Shown: piece after piece, positions 8,458 to 16,195 of the stretch | How the letters are laid out: each line of letters starts with the position of its first letter | How positions within the stretch are numbered: the first letter of the stretch is position 1 | NCBI GenBank assembly: GCA_903939755.1 | Contig: CAJAII010000042.1 | Span: forward strand, 1 to 39,690 | DNA: 39,690 bases | Source: an uncultured Flavobacteriales bacterium | GTDB lineage: Bacteria; Bacteroidota; Bacteroidia; Flavobacteriales_D; Crocinitomicaceae | Direction of reading: 5' to 3' | The notes under the pieces: model-generated | What the model was told of the DNA's origin: nothing | Databases searched by the model: none | What the model saw: only the letters and a program-made list of their open reading frames with translations | Position numbers and translations under genes: made by a program

Positions 8458-8631
8458 GATAGTATCATTTGATAGTATCAAAAGTAGATTATTTTCGCGA
8501 ATATCCAACCTTATTGTTGCAATCATATGCTGGTTTCGCTTTACTGGGCTTATGAAACCGTAAACCTTCCCACTTATGAAGCTTAGTTTTGAGTATTCGG
8601 ACTTGAATTTATTTCACAACTATCAAATCAA

Positions 8632-9504
8632 CTAAATACTAAATGCCTTCTTCACGATATGATCAACCCTTTCTCTATGATCAACCCAAGCAATAATTCT
8701 ATCATTCCCCAGTACCTTTTCCATGTTTGAAACCATCGCGCCATTAATAAGTACCACGAGCTTAGATTTGATCCATTCCTCTCCTCCGGAATACAGCTCA
8801 CCATCAACAATTTGTATTTGACCGTTTTGGGTTAACCGTACATTTCGGGCATGAACGTCATCTAGATATAAGCCACATCGCTCCAAATCCTCATTTAGTT
8901 TTTTGAATTGCTCAACAATATCTTCAGGACAATTTTCAACCGTCAATTCTTTGGTAACGAAAGTCTGCTCATACCTTAGACCCATGTAGCTAACGCTGGA
9001 AGTAGTTGGTAAGGCGTCAATCGTTTGCTCAAATTTCATCCTTCTCTTTAGTCCTATCATTTGATAAAGCAGCATATAATTGTGGAGAAACCATAGAATT
9101 AGTGGATTCCATTTCCCACAGATTTTCTCCTTACCTATAACAAAAGCCTTATGCTTTCGATAATCGTTATGACCCCAACCGCAAAAGTATAACTGTTTAA
9201 CAACCAATTTTTTGTCGCTTTCCTTCATGTAGACTGAGCACCACGCACCTTCAGCAATTTTATCGTTAATATTCAAATCCGATGTTGGGTCTTTTTTTCT
9301 TCTCGGTATTGGGATATTGAGAAACAAAGCAAATAAAATAAATGAAGCGATAATTGATCCAGTAAACGTTGCCCACCTTGGCAAATAAAGCGAGAGTGGG
9401 AGGTAGGTAATTAGAAAAAAAACGAATAATAATCCCAATGTGAATAATAGGATTCCAACAAATAAGGGAATTGTTCCCATCCATGCTTGTTTAGGTTGTT
9501 TCAT
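8632..9504 (-). CDS. Membrane-anchored protein-kinase-like protein
   Basis: A 290-residue protein with two N-terminal membrane helices (about residues 11-36 and 45-64), a basic linker (RRKKD), and a kinase-fold domain. Kinase signatures: a glycine-loop-like AEGAWCSVY (residues 84-92), a VVKQL strand with candidate ATP-binding Lys103, a catalytic loop YLDDVHARNV (residues 213-222, Asp215/216 and Asn221), and VDGE (Asp234) in place of DFG. The HRD motif is replaced and the domain is short, so it resembles small-molecule or Kdo/YrbL-type kinases more than Ser/Thr kinases. It may phosphorylate a lipid or sugar, or act as a pseudokinase. Its 5' end overlaps the upstream membrane-protein gene by 14 bases, tying it to the desaturase/sulfotransferase cluster. 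Confidence 0.65.
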   Translation of the reverse strand: MKQPKQAWMGTIPLFVGILLFTLGLLFVFFLITYLPLSLYLPRWATFTGSIIASFILFALFLNIPIPRRKKDPTSDLNINDKIAEGAWCSVYMKESDKKLVVKQLYFCGWGHNDYRKHKAFVIGKEKICGKWNPLILWFLHNYMLLYQMIGLKRRMKFEQTIDALPTTSSVSYMGLRYEQTFVTKELTVENCPEDIVEQFKKLNEDLERCGLYLDDVHARNVRLTQNGQIQIVDGELYSGGEEWIKSKLVVLINGAMVSNMEKVLGNDRIIAWVDHRERVDHIVKKAFSI

Positions 9505-10129
9505 CAGTAAATATGTTTTTTAAGTTTTGAATCACTTCTTTCGGATTTCTAATTCCATCCATTCGGTGGAATCCGGAGAATCTATCATTATATCGTTTAT
9601 GGAATAAAAGTGTTGAAAGAAGGCGTTTCTTAGGATTGTTCGATTCAATAATTGGAACCAAAATACATCCAAAGTTGAGTAGCTTACCTCTGGAATGCTG
9701 CCGGAGTTCAAAGGTCCTAGTATTATCTAATTCAAAAGATTTCGAACGAATTAATTGAACAATTAGTTGAGATCCAGCAATGAAATAGTTGGTTCTGGAG
9801 ATTCGAATGCTACCTAGTGTAATGAACATCAGTTGATAAAACAACAACACTTCCAATAAATGAGAAGAAAATCCAAGACGATATACCATCCAATTTAAAG
9901 GAATTAATCCTAAAATAAAAAGTGTTTGGAAACCGGATTCAGGAGAAAAATCGAGCCAATAGTATAGACGGGCAAAGCAAACCATGAATAAAGTCAATAC
10001 AAAAAGTGCGTTCGACGGGAGGAAATAATGAATCATTAAATTAAATCCAACTAATTCAAAAGCTAGCCATACATAACTAAAAAGGTAGCTTTGACTTGGA
10101 CGAAGTGTTACATGTTGAGATATACTCAT
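9491..10129 (-). CDS. Membrane protein with possible PH-like C-terminal domain
   Basis: Function unknown. From the ATG at 10129 the product has 212 residues with about four hydrophobic segments in the first 115 residues. A cytosolic part follows (about residues 115-212) that begins ISRTNYFIAGSQLIV, a pattern like the first strands of bacterial PH (bPH/YdbT-type) domains; this is a suggestion only. The ATG at 10129 forms an ATGA overlap with the sulfotransferase stop and is preferred over the ATG at 10144, which would give a 19-base overlap. The 3' end overlaps the kinase-like gene by 14 bases. The tight packing suggests the three products work together at the membrane. Confidence 0.6.
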   Translation of the reverse strand: MSISQHVTLRPSQSYLFSYVWLAFELVGFNLMIHYFLPSNALFVLTLFMVCFARLYYWLDFSPESGFQTLFILGLIPLNWMVYRLGFSSHLLEVLLFYQLMFITLGSIRISRTNYFIAGSQLIVQLIRSKSFELDNTRTFELRQHSRGKLLNFGCILVPIIESNNPKKRLLSTLLFHKRYNDRFSGFHRMDGIRNPKEVIQNLKNIFTDETT

Positions 10130-11241
10130 TTTTGATACCCCCATTCTTTAAACGCAAAATCCCAGCGCTTTTTAATTTGTTCTTTTATTGCTGGTTCCAA
10201 CTCAACCTTTGGATTCACTTTGTAGGCCTTTAAGGTATTTAAATACAAGCTTAGCTTAGGTTTTGCGCGTTGGAATTCGCCTAATGATAGTTGATTATAA
10301 ATTCTTTCTAATTCATCAATTGGATGGTCAATAAGTTCATCGTAGCCAACTTCTATTAAATTGTTGGCGGGAATCAAATTTCGGTTTTCTATATATTTTG
10401 ACATCATTTTTTCATAACAATATAATACCAATTCATTTAATTCTTCCTCACTAAACTCTTGCAAAAATTGTGTTTTCACAGCTCTTTCATAAAGAGTAAT
10501 TGTTGACCTAAAAACATCGTATGGATTTCGATGGATGAAAATAAATTTGGCGTTGGGGTACATTTCCTGAAGCACTTTTATTCTTCCTGTATTGTGTGGA
10601 TTTTTCAATACTAATTTTTTATCAACCTTATTGAATACTTCAATCTGCTTTAGCATGTTGGAGTATATGGCCTTCCATTCTTGCAATTCTTTATTTGGTA
10701 TGTCCTCGAAACAATTGTATTTGTCAAAGTTTGACATATTCTTAGGAAAGAAGAAGAGATGCATACCACTCATTTTTGTGATATTTACCAAAGCGTGTTC
10801 TTCCTCCGCTGGTGCGTCAGCATCAACCTTAACATTATCCTGAGGACGTGTTTTTGGCATTACAATTTTAAGAATAGGTTTAAAAAACCATTTAGTTGTG
10901 AAGGCCATATTGAAAAAAAATGCTTGAAATGAGCTGAGATGCGTGTACCTGTCATCTTGAGAAAGTAAGTAGTGCAGATGCGTTGTTCCACTTCTCCAAT
11001 GTCCAATTACAAATATTGGAGCGTCGTCTTTTAATTCAACATCCTTTATTTTGAATTTAAGAATTAACCGTTGCAAGGCCCTAAATAAACCTAATGAAGC
11101 AATCACCATAGAAATTTTCCGTGCACGCTTCATTTTACTCTTTGCAATAATATTTTCTGCTTTGAGTGATTTCCAGACTTTTCGTGAAGAAGCAAAAAGT
11201 TGATGGTCTTTCAGCTCGTATTCTGATTTTTTTTTAGACAT
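10126..11241 (-). CDS. PAPS-dependent sulfotransferase family protein
   Basis: A 371-residue protein of the Sulfotransferase_3 type, which moves sulfate from 3'-phosphoadenosine-5'-phosphosulfate to a hydroxyl. The 5'-phosphosulfate loop IFVIGHWRSGTTHLH lies near residues 75-89. The 3'-phosphate-binding strand and helix FIFIHRNPYDVFRSTIT are near residues 228-244, preceded by a conserved LKNPHNTGR. A short hydrophobic stretch near residues 44-62 could be a membrane-association helix. Actinobacterial relatives sulfate lipids or quinones. Directly downstream of two fatty acid desaturases and translationally coupled to a membrane protein, this one more likely acts on a lipid than on a small polar metabolite; that is inference. 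Confidence 0.8.
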   Translation of the reverse strand: MSKKKSEYELKDHQLFASSRKVWKSLKAENIIAKSKMKRARKISMVIASLGLFRALQRLILKFKIKDVELKDDAPIFVIGHWRSGTTHLHYLLSQDDRYTHLSSFQAFFFNMAFTTKWFFKPILKIVMPKTRPQDNVKVDADAPAEEEHALVNITKMSGMHLFFFPKNMSNFDKYNCFEDIPNKELQEWKAIYSNMLKQIEVFNKVDKKLVLKNPHNTGRIKVLQEMYPNAKFIFIHRNPYDVFRSTITLYERAVKTQFLQEFSEEELNELVLYCYEKMMSKYIENRNLIPANNLIEVGYDELIDHPIDELERIYNQLSLGEFQRAKPKLSLYLNTLKAYKVNPKVELEPAIKEQIKKRWDFAFKEWGYQK

Positions 11242-11291
11242 TAATCAATTAACAGTGGTAATATAATTAAACATTTGCTTTTTTTATTTCA

Positions 11292-12401
11292 CTATGCTTT
11301 AACCATTCGATCGGCCTTACCTGTCCCCAAATTATGCAATAAGGTAAAATGACTTTTTAATGCACCAAACCATGATTTATGTTCGTGATATGGAACATTA
11401 AATTCAAGTGCTGTTTTCTTAACAATTTCTTTCAGCGCAGGATAATGCACGTGACAGACATGTGGAAATAAATGATGCTCAATTTGGTGATTTAATCCAC
11501 CAACATACCAAGTAAACCATCTGCTTTCATTTCCAAAGTTAGAGGTTGTGCGCATCTGATGAATTGCCCAATTATTGTCTACTGAACTGTTTTCGTCAAC
11601 ATCATAGAATTCAGTCTCTTCCACTACATGTGCTGATGAAAAAATTAATGATAACATGAGACCACAAATATATTGCATCATAATATATCCTAGTATAATT
11701 AGCCACCAAGGGAGATCAATAAGCGCTATCGGGAGCACAATAAATAGTAAGGTGTACCAAGTTTTATGAAAAATAACTTCGCCAAGCGCTTTTTTGAAAG
11801 TTTTCCCCTGTGCTTCGAGTAGCCCCATTTTATTGTAACGGACAAGTTTTGCAAAGTCCTTAAACAAATACCAAACTAAGGTTAGGAAACCATATAAAAA
11901 TGGGGCATAAATGATTTGAAATTTGAAAAACCCTTTCCGTCCTTGTTTTGGACTAAAGCGCATAACGCCTTTCTGATGGATGTCCTCGTCAAACCCTTCT
12001 ACATTGGTAAAAGAGTGGTGAAGGACGTTATGTTGTATTATCCAGTTCAAACGATACCCGCCTACGAAAGTGAGCGTGAATCCAACAGCATCATTTACCT
12101 TTTGATTACTAGAATAAGCTCCGTGATTTGCATCGTGCATAATCGCTAGTCCAATTCCTGCCATTCCAAAGCCCATCACAGCCCACATACCAAGTACGCC
12201 CCATGTAGATGAAACAAGGCCAGTGAGCATTAGTGCAAATGGCACGAAATAAAGAGCTATTATCAGGACAGTTTTTAGCTTCATTTCAAAATTAGCGTGT
12301 TTGGATATTTTATTTTCTTTAAAATACTTGTTCACCCGTTCTTTAACAACTTCATAGAACTCAGGATCTTTATCGCTAAACTTTACTGTCGTAACACTCA
12401 C
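11292..12401 (-). CDS. Membrane fatty acid desaturase, linoleoyl-CoA desaturase-like
   Basis: An acyl-lipid or acyl-CoA desaturase of 369 residues that introduces a double bond with a di-iron centre in the membrane. All three histidine boxes are present: HDANH (residues 89-93), HNVLHH (124-129) and HQIEHH near residue 307. The QxxHH form of the last box is typical of front-end (delta-5/6-like) desaturases, but the cytochrome b5 domain found in many eukaryotic relatives is absent. Hydrophobic segments lie near residues 45-65, 68-88, 155-170 and 205-245. The start codon is GTG at 12401; the next Met (residue 40) would remove conserved N-terminal sequence. It probably shares a transcript with the sulfotransferase 50 bases downstream and may also have its own promoter. 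Confidence 0.88.
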   Translation of the reverse strand: MSVTTVKFSDKDPEFYEVVKERVNKYFKENKISKHANFEMKLKTVLIIALYFVPFALMLTGLVSSTWGVLGMWAVMGFGMAGIGLAIMHDANHGAYSSNQKVNDAVGFTLTFVGGYRLNWIIQHNVLHHSFTNVEGFDEDIHQKGVMRFSPKQGRKGFFKFQIIYAPFLYGFLTLVWYLFKDFAKLVRYNKMGLLEAQGKTFKKALGEVIFHKTWYTLLFIVLPIALIDLPWWLIILGYIMMQYICGLMLSLIFSSAHVVEETEFYDVDENSSVDNNWAIHQMRTTSNFGNESRWFTWYVGGLNHQIEHHLFPHVCHVHYPALKEIVKKTALEFNVPYHEHKSWFGALKSHFTLLHNLGTGKADRMVKA

Positions 12402-12441
12402 TTTATCTGTTAATTAAGCGAGAGCAAAATTACTCTCTGTT

Positions 12442-12449
12442 CAAATATA
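12442..12449 (-). promoter_or_regulatory. Bacteroidota-type -7 box before the 12401 desaturase
   Basis: On the minus strand this reads TATATTTG, fitting TAnnTTTG, 40 bases before the GTG start at 12401. A matching TTG at about -33 is not evident. It lies in the 100-base gap between the two desaturase genes and could let the downstream four genes be expressed separately. Confidence 0.4.
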
Positions 12450-12501
12450 ATCCAATTTTAAAACGCAGTTTTCTAAATTCCTCCATTTTATTCAATACAC
12501 T

Positions 12502-13506
12502 TTATTTAATCTCTTTAAAACTGATTAATTTCCGTCTTTTCTCATCCCAAACTCGGTATTTCAGACATCCAAGAGATGACCAAAACGTCAGTGGCTTTTC
12601 AATATGAAACATTGGGTTTTCATCATAACATTTTTGCAGTTTATAATTGGGGATGGCGGGGCATAAATGATGAATGTGATGGATGCAAACATTACCTGTA
12701 AACCATTGTAATATTTTAGGGAGTTTTAGGTAAGAGCTTCCCTTCAATGACATAGTTTCAAAATCCCACTCTTTTTGTCTTTCCCAAACTACATCTTCAA
12801 AAGTGTGTTGTACATAGAAGATCCAAGCTCCATGACCAGCAGTAACAAATAAAATTGGTAATTGAATTTTAATAAAAGGCACAAGGCCAATCCAATACGA
12901 CATAATTACCACGGCTAAAATCAATGCTAAAGTAGTGAGATGTGTGTACACTTTTTCTCTAACAGTTCTGTTTTTTGGTGGAAAGCGGAAGATGATTAGA
13001 AACAAAATTAGCGGCCCAATAAAGAAGAGCATTATGGGATTACGGTATAGTTTGTATAGTTGCTTTTGCCAAGGCTTAAAATTCTTATATTCTTCTACGG
13101 TAAATGTTCGTACGTCCCCAACACCCTTGTTGTCCAAATTACCCGCTGTTGCGTGATGAATTCGGTGATCTTCTTGCCATTTGTGGTACGGAATGAATAT
13201 TAGGCCTGCCGCGATAATTCCCAATACACGATTTGCTCTTTTTGATACGAAGAAAGATCCATGGCTACAATCGTGAAATATAATAAATATGCGCATTAGA
13301 AAACCTGCTGCAAAGATGGAGATTCCTAGGGTAAGCCAATATGAAATAGCCAATGAATAATACATGGCGACCCAAAGCCCAAAATAGGGTAGGAAAGAAT
13401 TAGCCACTTGCCCCCAACTTTTAATAAGATTCGGTTTATTGTAGCCTTGTATAATCTCCACCCAAGGCCTTTGTTCCCTTCGAGTTTTCTCTTTTTTTTC
13501 GCTCAT
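12502..13506 (-). CDS. Membrane fatty acid desaturase, delta-12/omega-type
   Basis: A second di-iron membrane desaturase, distinct in subfamily from its neighbour. The ATG at 13506 gives 334 residues and starts MSEKKEKTRREQRPW, as in relatives; an upstream GTG at 13587 would add an unlikely leader. Histidine boxes: HDCSH (residues 78-82), HRIHH (114-118) and HHIHH near residue 280, the pattern of omega-6/delta-12 type enzymes such as bacterial DesA relatives. Four to six membrane segments are visible. It is the first gene of the minus-strand cluster and probably makes the unsaturated chain that the next desaturase or the sulfotransferase pathway uses, although co-occurrence is the only evidence. 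Confidence 0.88.
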   Translation of the reverse strand: MSEKKEKTRREQRPWVEIIQGYNKPNLIKSWGQVANSFLPYFGLWVAMYYSLAISYWLTLGISIFAAGFLMRIFIIFHDCSHGSFFVSKRANRVLGIIAAGLIFIPYHKWQEDHRIHHATAGNLDNKGVGDVRTFTVEEYKNFKPWQKQLYKLYRNPIMLFFIGPLILFLIIFRFPPKNRTVREKVYTHLTTLALILAVVIMSYWIGLVPFIKIQLPILFVTAGHGAWIFYVQHTFEDVVWERQKEWDFETMSLKGSSYLKLPKILQWFTGNVCIHHIHHLCPAIPNYKLQKCYDENPMFHIEKPLTFWSSLGCLKYRVWDEKRRKLISFKEIK

Positions 13507-14163
13507 TTTGAATTTTAAAATTAATACCAGTTGATAAACAGATCTGCGTATTTGTTTATGAAATATCCTTGTTAGGATAATTAGCACTTTTTTTAATAAT
13601 TCAAAGATGAATGATTTGGACCAAGTGGTCTTACTGAATTGAGCAACTATGAAACTACTCGTTGCGTTTTTTGCAAATACTAGGTTCTAGGTCTAGAACA
13701 TTAAGCAGCTTGGCTACAAAAGAATGAGTTAAAAAATTGGTAGTATAGAAAATGATTAACAATCTTACCCTAGCGAAAAATAGCTTTATTTAAAAATAAT
13801 TATTCTCTTTAATCCTGCGACACAACTAAACTTAGATACGTTTTGATAGAAGTGTCTTTCGACTCTGCTCCACCTTGTCTCTCGACTCCTCTCGATACTC
13901 GGTTAGTGAATCGAGCGGAGTCGAGAGGCACGTACCCAAGTCATATTTCAAGAGTAAAGTGATGCGCCAAGGAGTAAAATAGAAATTCATCGACTTGATT
14001 TTTTCGTTCTTTTGTACTTGTGCTGAGCTTGCCGTATTATCAAGACAAAGCGACAAGGAAAATCACGTCCGATTTTTCCCGCCGTGACGGAGGACAATAG
14101 TGAAGATTAGTGAGTATTTCTCAATCGAACCAGTAAACTATTTTAATGATAAAAACCAAGAAT
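13507..14163. other. Gene-free island downstream of the nonulosonic-acid operon
   Basis: About 650 bases without a credible gene. The right end of the desaturase operon presumably has its promoter here (13507-13830). A small inverted repeat, GTTCTAG/CTAGAAC (13684-13690 and 13693-13699), sits upstream of that operon and might be an operator. From about 13850 the sequence becomes repeat-like: a 17-base hairpin (13880-13926), the 12-mer CTTGTGCTGAGC (14017-14028), whose reverse complement recurs at 24312-24323, and GCCGTGACGG (14081-14090), akin to modules in the island at 24125-25050. A 74-codon TTG-started reading frame here is built from these repeats and is not called. Confidence 0.6.
13880..13926. 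repeat. Dispersed palindromic repeat, copy A
   Basis: Left arm TCTCGACTCCTCTCGAT (13880-13896) pairs with ATCGAGCGGAGTCGAGA (13910-13926): 17 bases with one mismatch around a 13-base loop. The right arm is identical to that of copy B at 24876-24924. It lies in non-coding DNA just downstream of pseI. Confidence 0.75.
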
Positions 14164-15186
14164 TCACTCGAAGTCACTCAAAGTAATTCGTTCGCCTTTT
14201 TTAAGGTCACGTTTCGCTGTTTTACCTAAAATCTCTGGTAGGTGTTTGGGATGTAAACTAAATCCTGGACGAACACTTCGAATGCTTGATTCTGTAATGA
14301 TATCTCCTTTATTAATTGATTTAGCAACATAAAGTGAACGAGAAAAATCTTTTCCTGCCACTTGTTTGGGACTTAATTCGTAGCTAGTTGTTCCAACAGC
14401 GACTTCTGCTTCTCGGATTGCTTTCACCATCGCGGTAAATTCTATTTCATTCATGGAAAAGGAGGCGTCTGGGCCACCAATGGATCGATCTAAAATAAAA
14501 TGTTTTTCAATGACTTCCGCGCCTAATGCCGTAGCGATTACCGGGACGGTGGAGCCTAAAGTATGATCGGACAAGCCAATTTTCACCTTGAAATCGATAG
14601 CCAATTGTTGCATCATGGCCAAATTAGCCTCTGCAACTGGAGCAGGGTAGGAGGAGGTGCATTTTAGTAAGGTGATGTTGTCATTTCCAACTTTTCGACA
14701 AGTTTCAACCGCTAAATGAATGTCTTCATAGCTTGCAATTCCGGTTGAAATGATGATTGGTTTGCCTTGTTTCGCTACGTATTCAATCAAAGGAATGTCG
14801 GTAATTTCAAAGGAGGCTATTTTGTAAATAGGACAGTGCAAGGTTTCCAGAAAATCTACGGCGCTTTTGTCAAAGGGGGAAGAAAAACACACTAAACCTT
14901 CTTCTTTTGCCACTTCAAAAAGTTGTGCGTGCCATTCCCAAGGAGTGTAAGCTTCCTTGTATAAGTCATGTAATTTTTTACCATCCCAAATGGTTCCGCC
15001 TTTAATCACGAAATCGGATTCATCGCAATCTAAGGTTAAGGTGTCAGCGGTATAGGTTTGAAATTTAATGGCATCAGCACCCGATCTTTTGGCAGCCCGG
15101 ATTGTTTCAATAGCAGTGGCTAAACTCCCGTTGTGATTGGCGGATAGTTCTGCGATTACAAAGACATGGTGCTCGTTTTTGGCCAT
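14164..15186 (-). CDS. pseI: Pseudaminic acid synthase PseI (NeuB family)
   Basis: Condenses a 6-deoxy-diacetamido hexose (6-deoxy-AltdiNAc in the Pse pathway) with phosphoenolpyruvate to give the nine-carbon nonulosonic acid. The TIM-barrel NeuB domain fills about residues 1-265: IAELSANHNGS (11-21), KFQTYTADTL (41-50), IYKIASFE, LLKCTSSYPAP, GLSDHTLGS and EKHFILDRSIGGPDASFSM. These match PseI more closely than sialic acid NeuB (ANHNG, GGPDASFS). A C-terminal SAF/antifreeze-like domain (about 280-340) completes the normal 340-residue length. It is the last gene of a tightly spaced minus-strand operon, one base after the GNAT gene. PseI versus legionaminic or sialic acid synthase is inferred from motif resemblance. 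Confidence 0.9.
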   Translation of the reverse strand: MAKNEHHVFVIAELSANHNGSLATAIETIRAAKRSGADAIKFQTYTADTLTLDCDESDFVIKGGTIWDGKKLHDLYKEAYTPWEWHAQLFEVAKEEGLVCFSSPFDKSAVDFLETLHCPIYKIASFEITDIPLIEYVAKQGKPIIISTGIASYEDIHLAVETCRKVGNDNITLLKCTSSYPAPVAEANLAMMQQLAIDFKVKIGLSDHTLGSTVPVIATALGAEVIEKHFILDRSIGGPDASFSMNEIEFTAMVKAIREAEVAVGTTSYELSPKQVAGKDFSRSLYVAKSINKGDIITESSIRSVRPGFSLHPKHLPEILGKTAKRDLKKGERITLSDFE

Positions 15187-15187
15187 A

Positions 15188-16195
15188 TTACAACTGCTTA
15201 AAGTATTTTAATTTTTTTTGGTCGGACGAATCTAGTAAATATCCTTGTCTTTCAAATATTTTTCGTGAGGCGATATTTTCAGGCACAACAAATCCTATTA
15301 ATTGACTAACCGTTGGCAATTTTTCTACTAACGCTGGTAAAGATAAAGTGAGTATAGCGTTTCCATAACCAAGTCCGTGATAGTTATTGTCTATCAAATA
15401 ACTAATGATTGCCTCGTTTTCTGTGTTTATGTCGTATCGAATGGATCCAATGACTTCGCTGTCTTTTTCCAAAAGTAAGTAGAGGCAAGAAGGATCGTTT
15501 ATTTTCGAATTGTACCAAGCATAGTGCATTTCTTGGGTGATCGCTTCCTGCTGAAAGGAGTATTTACGGATATTTGTATCGCTTGCCCATCGAAAGGTAA
15601 TATCAACATCATTTTTTGTCGCTTCTCGAAGTTGGAGGGGATTTTTTTTTGTATGAATAACTACATCTATTAACTTCCCTTCGATTAGCTGCTCTTTTTC
15701 TAAGCGTTTGCTCTGCTGAAATCCGGCATTTTCTATGGCTTTGTATAGTTGAGGACGTAAATCATAGGCATAGGTGAATAGGGTGCTCAAATACAAATCG
15801 TTAAAGGCTATTTTTTCCAGCAAACGGAGGAAGGTGACCCAGTTTGTTTCGAAATTGTCAGCTTCTAATTCGGTTGCCATGATAAAGGATACTTCCGCTT
15901 GGTGGCTTTGCCAATTAATATGAACTAATCCTCCATAGCCAATGCATTTTTCGTTTCTTAAAAATGAAAACAAGATTTGGGCTGGTTTTTCTTCTTTAAA
16001 TGAGGGATGAATAATGTTTTGAAAGTACGCTTCTTGGTCGTTTTCAGTGAGTATTTTTTCTTGCCGTAAATGATACATTTGTTCATTTCGCCATTTCATT
16101 ATTGCTAAACGATCTTCATATCGAATGGGAACAATGGCAAATTCTCCCTTTGTAATTTCTTGCTTATGTAAACAGTTATAGCTCGCCATGTCCAT
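15188..16195 (-). CDS. Tandem GNAT acetyltransferase, PseH candidate
   Basis: A 335-residue protein with two RimJ/RimL-like GNAT units. The first spans about residues 15-180 (FAIVPIRYEDRLAIMKWRNE; then GYGGLVHINW on the acetyl-CoA strand). The second starts near residue 191 (LQLREATKNDVDITFRWASD) and contains GSIRYDI, LIDNNYHGLGYGNAIL (pyrophosphate loop QxxGxG-like) and a terminal NIASRKIFERQGY. In pseudaminic acid synthesis PseH acetylates the 4-amino group of UDP-4-amino-4,6-dideoxy-AltNAc, and one half is a good candidate. The first half has a less canonical acetyl-CoA loop and may be structural or act on another amine. The start overlaps the SGNH gene by 14-20 bases (ATG at 16195 or 16189). 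A fused pair of GNATs is unusual for this step. Confidence 0.75.
   Translation of the reverse strand: MDMASYNCLHKQEITKGEFAIVPIRYEDRLAIMKWRNEQMYHLRQEKILTENDQEAYFQNIIHPSFKEEKPAQILFSFLRNEKCIGYGGLVHINWQSHQAEVSFIMATELEADNFETNWVTFLRLLEKIAFNDLYLSTLFTYAYDLRPQLYKAIENAGFQQSKRLEKEQLIEGKLIDVVIHTKKNPLQLREATKNDVDITFRWASDTNIRKYSFQQEAITQEMHYAWYNSKINDPSCLYLLLEKDSEVIGSIRYDINTENEAIISYLIDNNYHGLGYGNAILTLSLPALVEKLPTVSQLIGFVVPENIASRKIFERQGYLLDSSDQKKLKYFKQL

Noticed and set aside
8458..8526. N-terminal extension of the Fic protein from an ATG at 8526
   Set aside because: The 23 extra residues have no counterpart in the Fic family pattern, and the ATG at 8457 begins the usual MKPPYDITPKI-type sequence.
13832..14056. 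A 74-codon reading frame on the minus strand in the island downstream of pseI
   Set aside because: It starts at TTG and is made of palindromic repeat and low-complexity sequence; composition and position do not suggest a protein.
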